This document shows positions 5,231 through 6,383 of a stretch of 6,383 nucleotides of DNA, piece after piece. The position numbers and the translations under genes are program-made. Source of the DNA: an uncultured Oxalobacteraceae bacterium (GTDB taxonomy: Bacteria > Pseudomonadota > Gammaproteobacteria > Burkholderiales > Burkholderiaceae); NCBI GenBank assembly GCA_946480015.1, contig CAMLIL010000160.1, positions 1 through 6,383 on the forward strand, read 5' to 3'. Within the stretch, counting starts at the first letter, position 1, and every line of letters starts with the position of its first letter. The notes under the pieces were generated by a model. The model had not been told where the DNA came from and searched no databases. It saw nothing but the letters and a program-made list of their open reading frames with translations.

Positions 5231-5728
5231 ATGGCGCCCTGGATCGCCGCGCTGATCTCGCACGGGCTGATCGGCGGCCTGGACATCGTGCTCAATCACG
5301 AGTGGATCGCGCGTCTGCCCGCGCAGCGGGGGGCGCGGCGCGAAGTGCGCCTGCACAGCCTGCGCGAACTGCTGTTCGCCGCCATCTTTTTCATGCTGGC
5401 CTGGTACGAATGGCATGGCGCGTGGGCGGCGGCCATCATCGCCCTGTTCGTGGCCGAAGTCGTGATCGATCTGGTCGACACGGTGCTGGAGCTGGGCACG
5501 CGCACCCTGCCCGTCACCGAGCGCATCCTGCACGTGTTCCTGTTCATCAATCTGGGGATTGTGCTGGCGCTGCTGGGTCTGGCAGTGGCGGGCTGGATTG
5601 CCCAGCCCAGCGCCATCGTGCCGGTCAGTTACGGCGCGCTCAGCTGGGTACTGAGCGGCCAGGCCACGCTGGCGCTGGGCTGGAGCATCCGCGATGCCTT
5701 CAGCCAGCGCCAGCTCGCCGTCGCTTAA
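5231..5728 (+). CDS. Uncharacterised membrane protein with many intramembrane His/Glu/Asp residues (165 aa)
   Basis: I do not recognise an assigned function. Hydrophobic segments lie at about 3-21, 46-72 (interrupted by WYEWHG), 64-82, 100-122 and possibly 128-150, so it is a multi-pass inner-membrane protein. It is unusual in the number of polar, potentially metal-binding residues near or inside these segments: H11, D18, N22, H23, E24 (NHEW), H42 and E46 (LHSLRE), E60 and H62 (YEWHG), E76, D80, D83, E87, E97 and H101 (ERILH). The ATG follows the stop of the preceding gene by 3 nt without a strong Shine-Dalgarno sequence, which suggests translational coupling and a joint role with that protein. 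Its TAA shares the bases TTAA (5725-5728) with the stop codon of the convergent TonB receptor gene. Confidence 0.85.
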   Translation: MAPWIAALISHGLIGGLDIVLNHEWIARLPAQRGARREVRLHSLRELLFAAIFFMLAWYEWHGAWAAAIIALFVAEVVIDLVDTVLELGTRTLPVTERILHVFLFINLGIVLALLGLAVAGWIAQPSAIVPVSYGALSWVLSGQATLALGWSIRDAFSQRQLAVA

Positions 5729-6383
5729 AACGCGTAGCTGGCGCGCGCGTACACGTAGCGTCCGCTACGCCCGAACGGGGCATAGTTCGGGAACGGCGCG
5801 TTGCCGCTCGGGTTGAGCGCCGCGCCGACCGATTCCGGATATTGGTCGAACAGGTTTTCGGCACCCAGCGCCAGGTTCAGCTTGGAGGTGAGCGCGTAGC
5901 GGCCTTCCAGGTCGACCACGGTCTTGGCGCTGAGCACCACGTCAAGGGCCGGGCTGGCGTTCGGCGACAGCACCTTGCCGTAGCGGGTGGCGCGCAGGGT
6001 AGCGCCCAGCGCGCCCAGCTTCCAGTTCACGCTCGCATTGAGCTTGTTCTTCGGCTGGCCTTCCTCCAGCGACAGCACGTTCAGGCGGTCGAACAGCGGC
6101 GGCGCCGAGGCGAGCGCCGCCAGCTGCGCCGTTTCCGGCACCTTGGTGACGTCGGTCTTGTTGACGTTGGCCGCCAGGGTGAAGTCGAACTTGCCGGCCG
6201 TCCCGGCATTCCATGGCCAGCTCAGCACCACATCCACGCCGTCGGTGGTGGTATCGACGCCATTGATGAAGAAGCGCCCGCCGCCCACGCCGATGAAGCC
6301 CTGGCTGGCCAGGAAGGCGCGCACGTCGTCCTGGGTCAGGTTTTCCGACAGCACGATGCGGTCGCGCACCTTGATGCGGTAAG
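5725..6383 (-). CDS. TonB-dependent outer-membrane receptor, C-terminal part (5' end outside window)
   Basis: About 219 C-terminal residues of a TonB-dependent receptor, the outer-membrane beta-barrel that takes up siderophores, cobalamin, sugars or other ligands with energy from TonB-ExbBD. The visible part begins YRIKVRDRIVLSENL, the usual motif of the late barrel, continues with alternating amphipathic strands (for example FDFTLAANVNKTDV and KLNASVNWKLG) and the near-universal ALGAENLFDQYPE motif, and ends in YVYARASYAF with the terminal Phe expected for Bam-dependent assembly. The reading frame stays open to the window edge, so the GTG at 6369 (in KVRDR) is an internal valine and not the start. 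The plug domain and TonB box are outside, so the ligand cannot be judged. The gene is convergent with the membrane protein gene, with interlocking stop codons and no terminator between. Confidence 0.93.
   Translation of the reverse strand, partial: YRIKVRDRIVLSENLTQDDVRAFLASQGFIGVGGGRFFINGVDTTTDGVDVVLSWPWNAGTAGKFDFTLAANVNKTDVTKVPETAQLAALASAPPLFDRLNVLSLEEGQPKNKLNASVNWKLGALGATLRATRYGKVLSPNASPALDVVLSAKTVVDLEGRYALTSKLNLALGAENLFDQYPESVGAALNPSGNAPFPNYAPFGRSGRYVYARASYAF

Noticed and set aside
6367..6369. GTG as start of a 214-residue protein at the right edge
   Set aside because: The same frame continues upstream as YRIK before VRDRIVLSENL, a known internal motif of TonB-dependent receptors, so the gene extends beyond the window.

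Overview
The window looks like a piece of a high-GC betaproteobacterial chromosome, most like Massilia, Duganella or Janthinobacterium (Oxalobacteraceae). That placement is an inference from strong G/C bias at third codon positions, compact gene packing and the protein types. I saw no mobile element, rRNA, tRNA or CRISPR array. The intergenic regions are short and clearly AT-richer than the genes.

Layout. On the left (1-884) are two small minus-strand genes. One encodes a secreted low-complexity Lys/Ser/Gly protein whose 3' end lies outside the window. The other encodes a small basic protein of unknown function. It is divergent from a plus-strand two-component operon (885-2880): an OmpR-family response regulator most like RstA, followed with an 8-nt overlap by its HAMP-type sensor histidine kinase. 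The DNA between the divergent genes holds a sequence close to the published RstA box, placed where a promoter would be.

The middle (2853-4590) is a minus-strand operon: a fusion of an NAD(P)-binding SDR domain to a DoxX-like membrane domain, followed one nucleotide later by a DUF2269 membrane protein. The end of the latter overlaps the kinase gene tail to tail by 28 bp. From the same 166-bp intergenic region a plus-strand pair (4757-5728) runs the other way, encoding two small multi-pass membrane proteins I cannot assign. Between the two operons lies a perfect 22-bp palindrome whose centre contains a consensus TTGACA -35 box reading towards the SDR gene, which is a textbook repressor arrangement. 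No regulator gene is adjacent.

On the right edge (5725-6383) is the C-terminal part of a minus-strand TonB-dependent outer-membrane receptor. Its stop codon interlocks with that of the last membrane protein gene through a shared TTAA.

Together: one envelope-sensing two-component system with likely autoregulation, one divergent four-gene membrane and oxidoreductase cluster under a probable shared operator, and the edges of two envelope or secreted protein genes. The divergent cluster is the least explained part of the window and the best candidate for an undescribed function.
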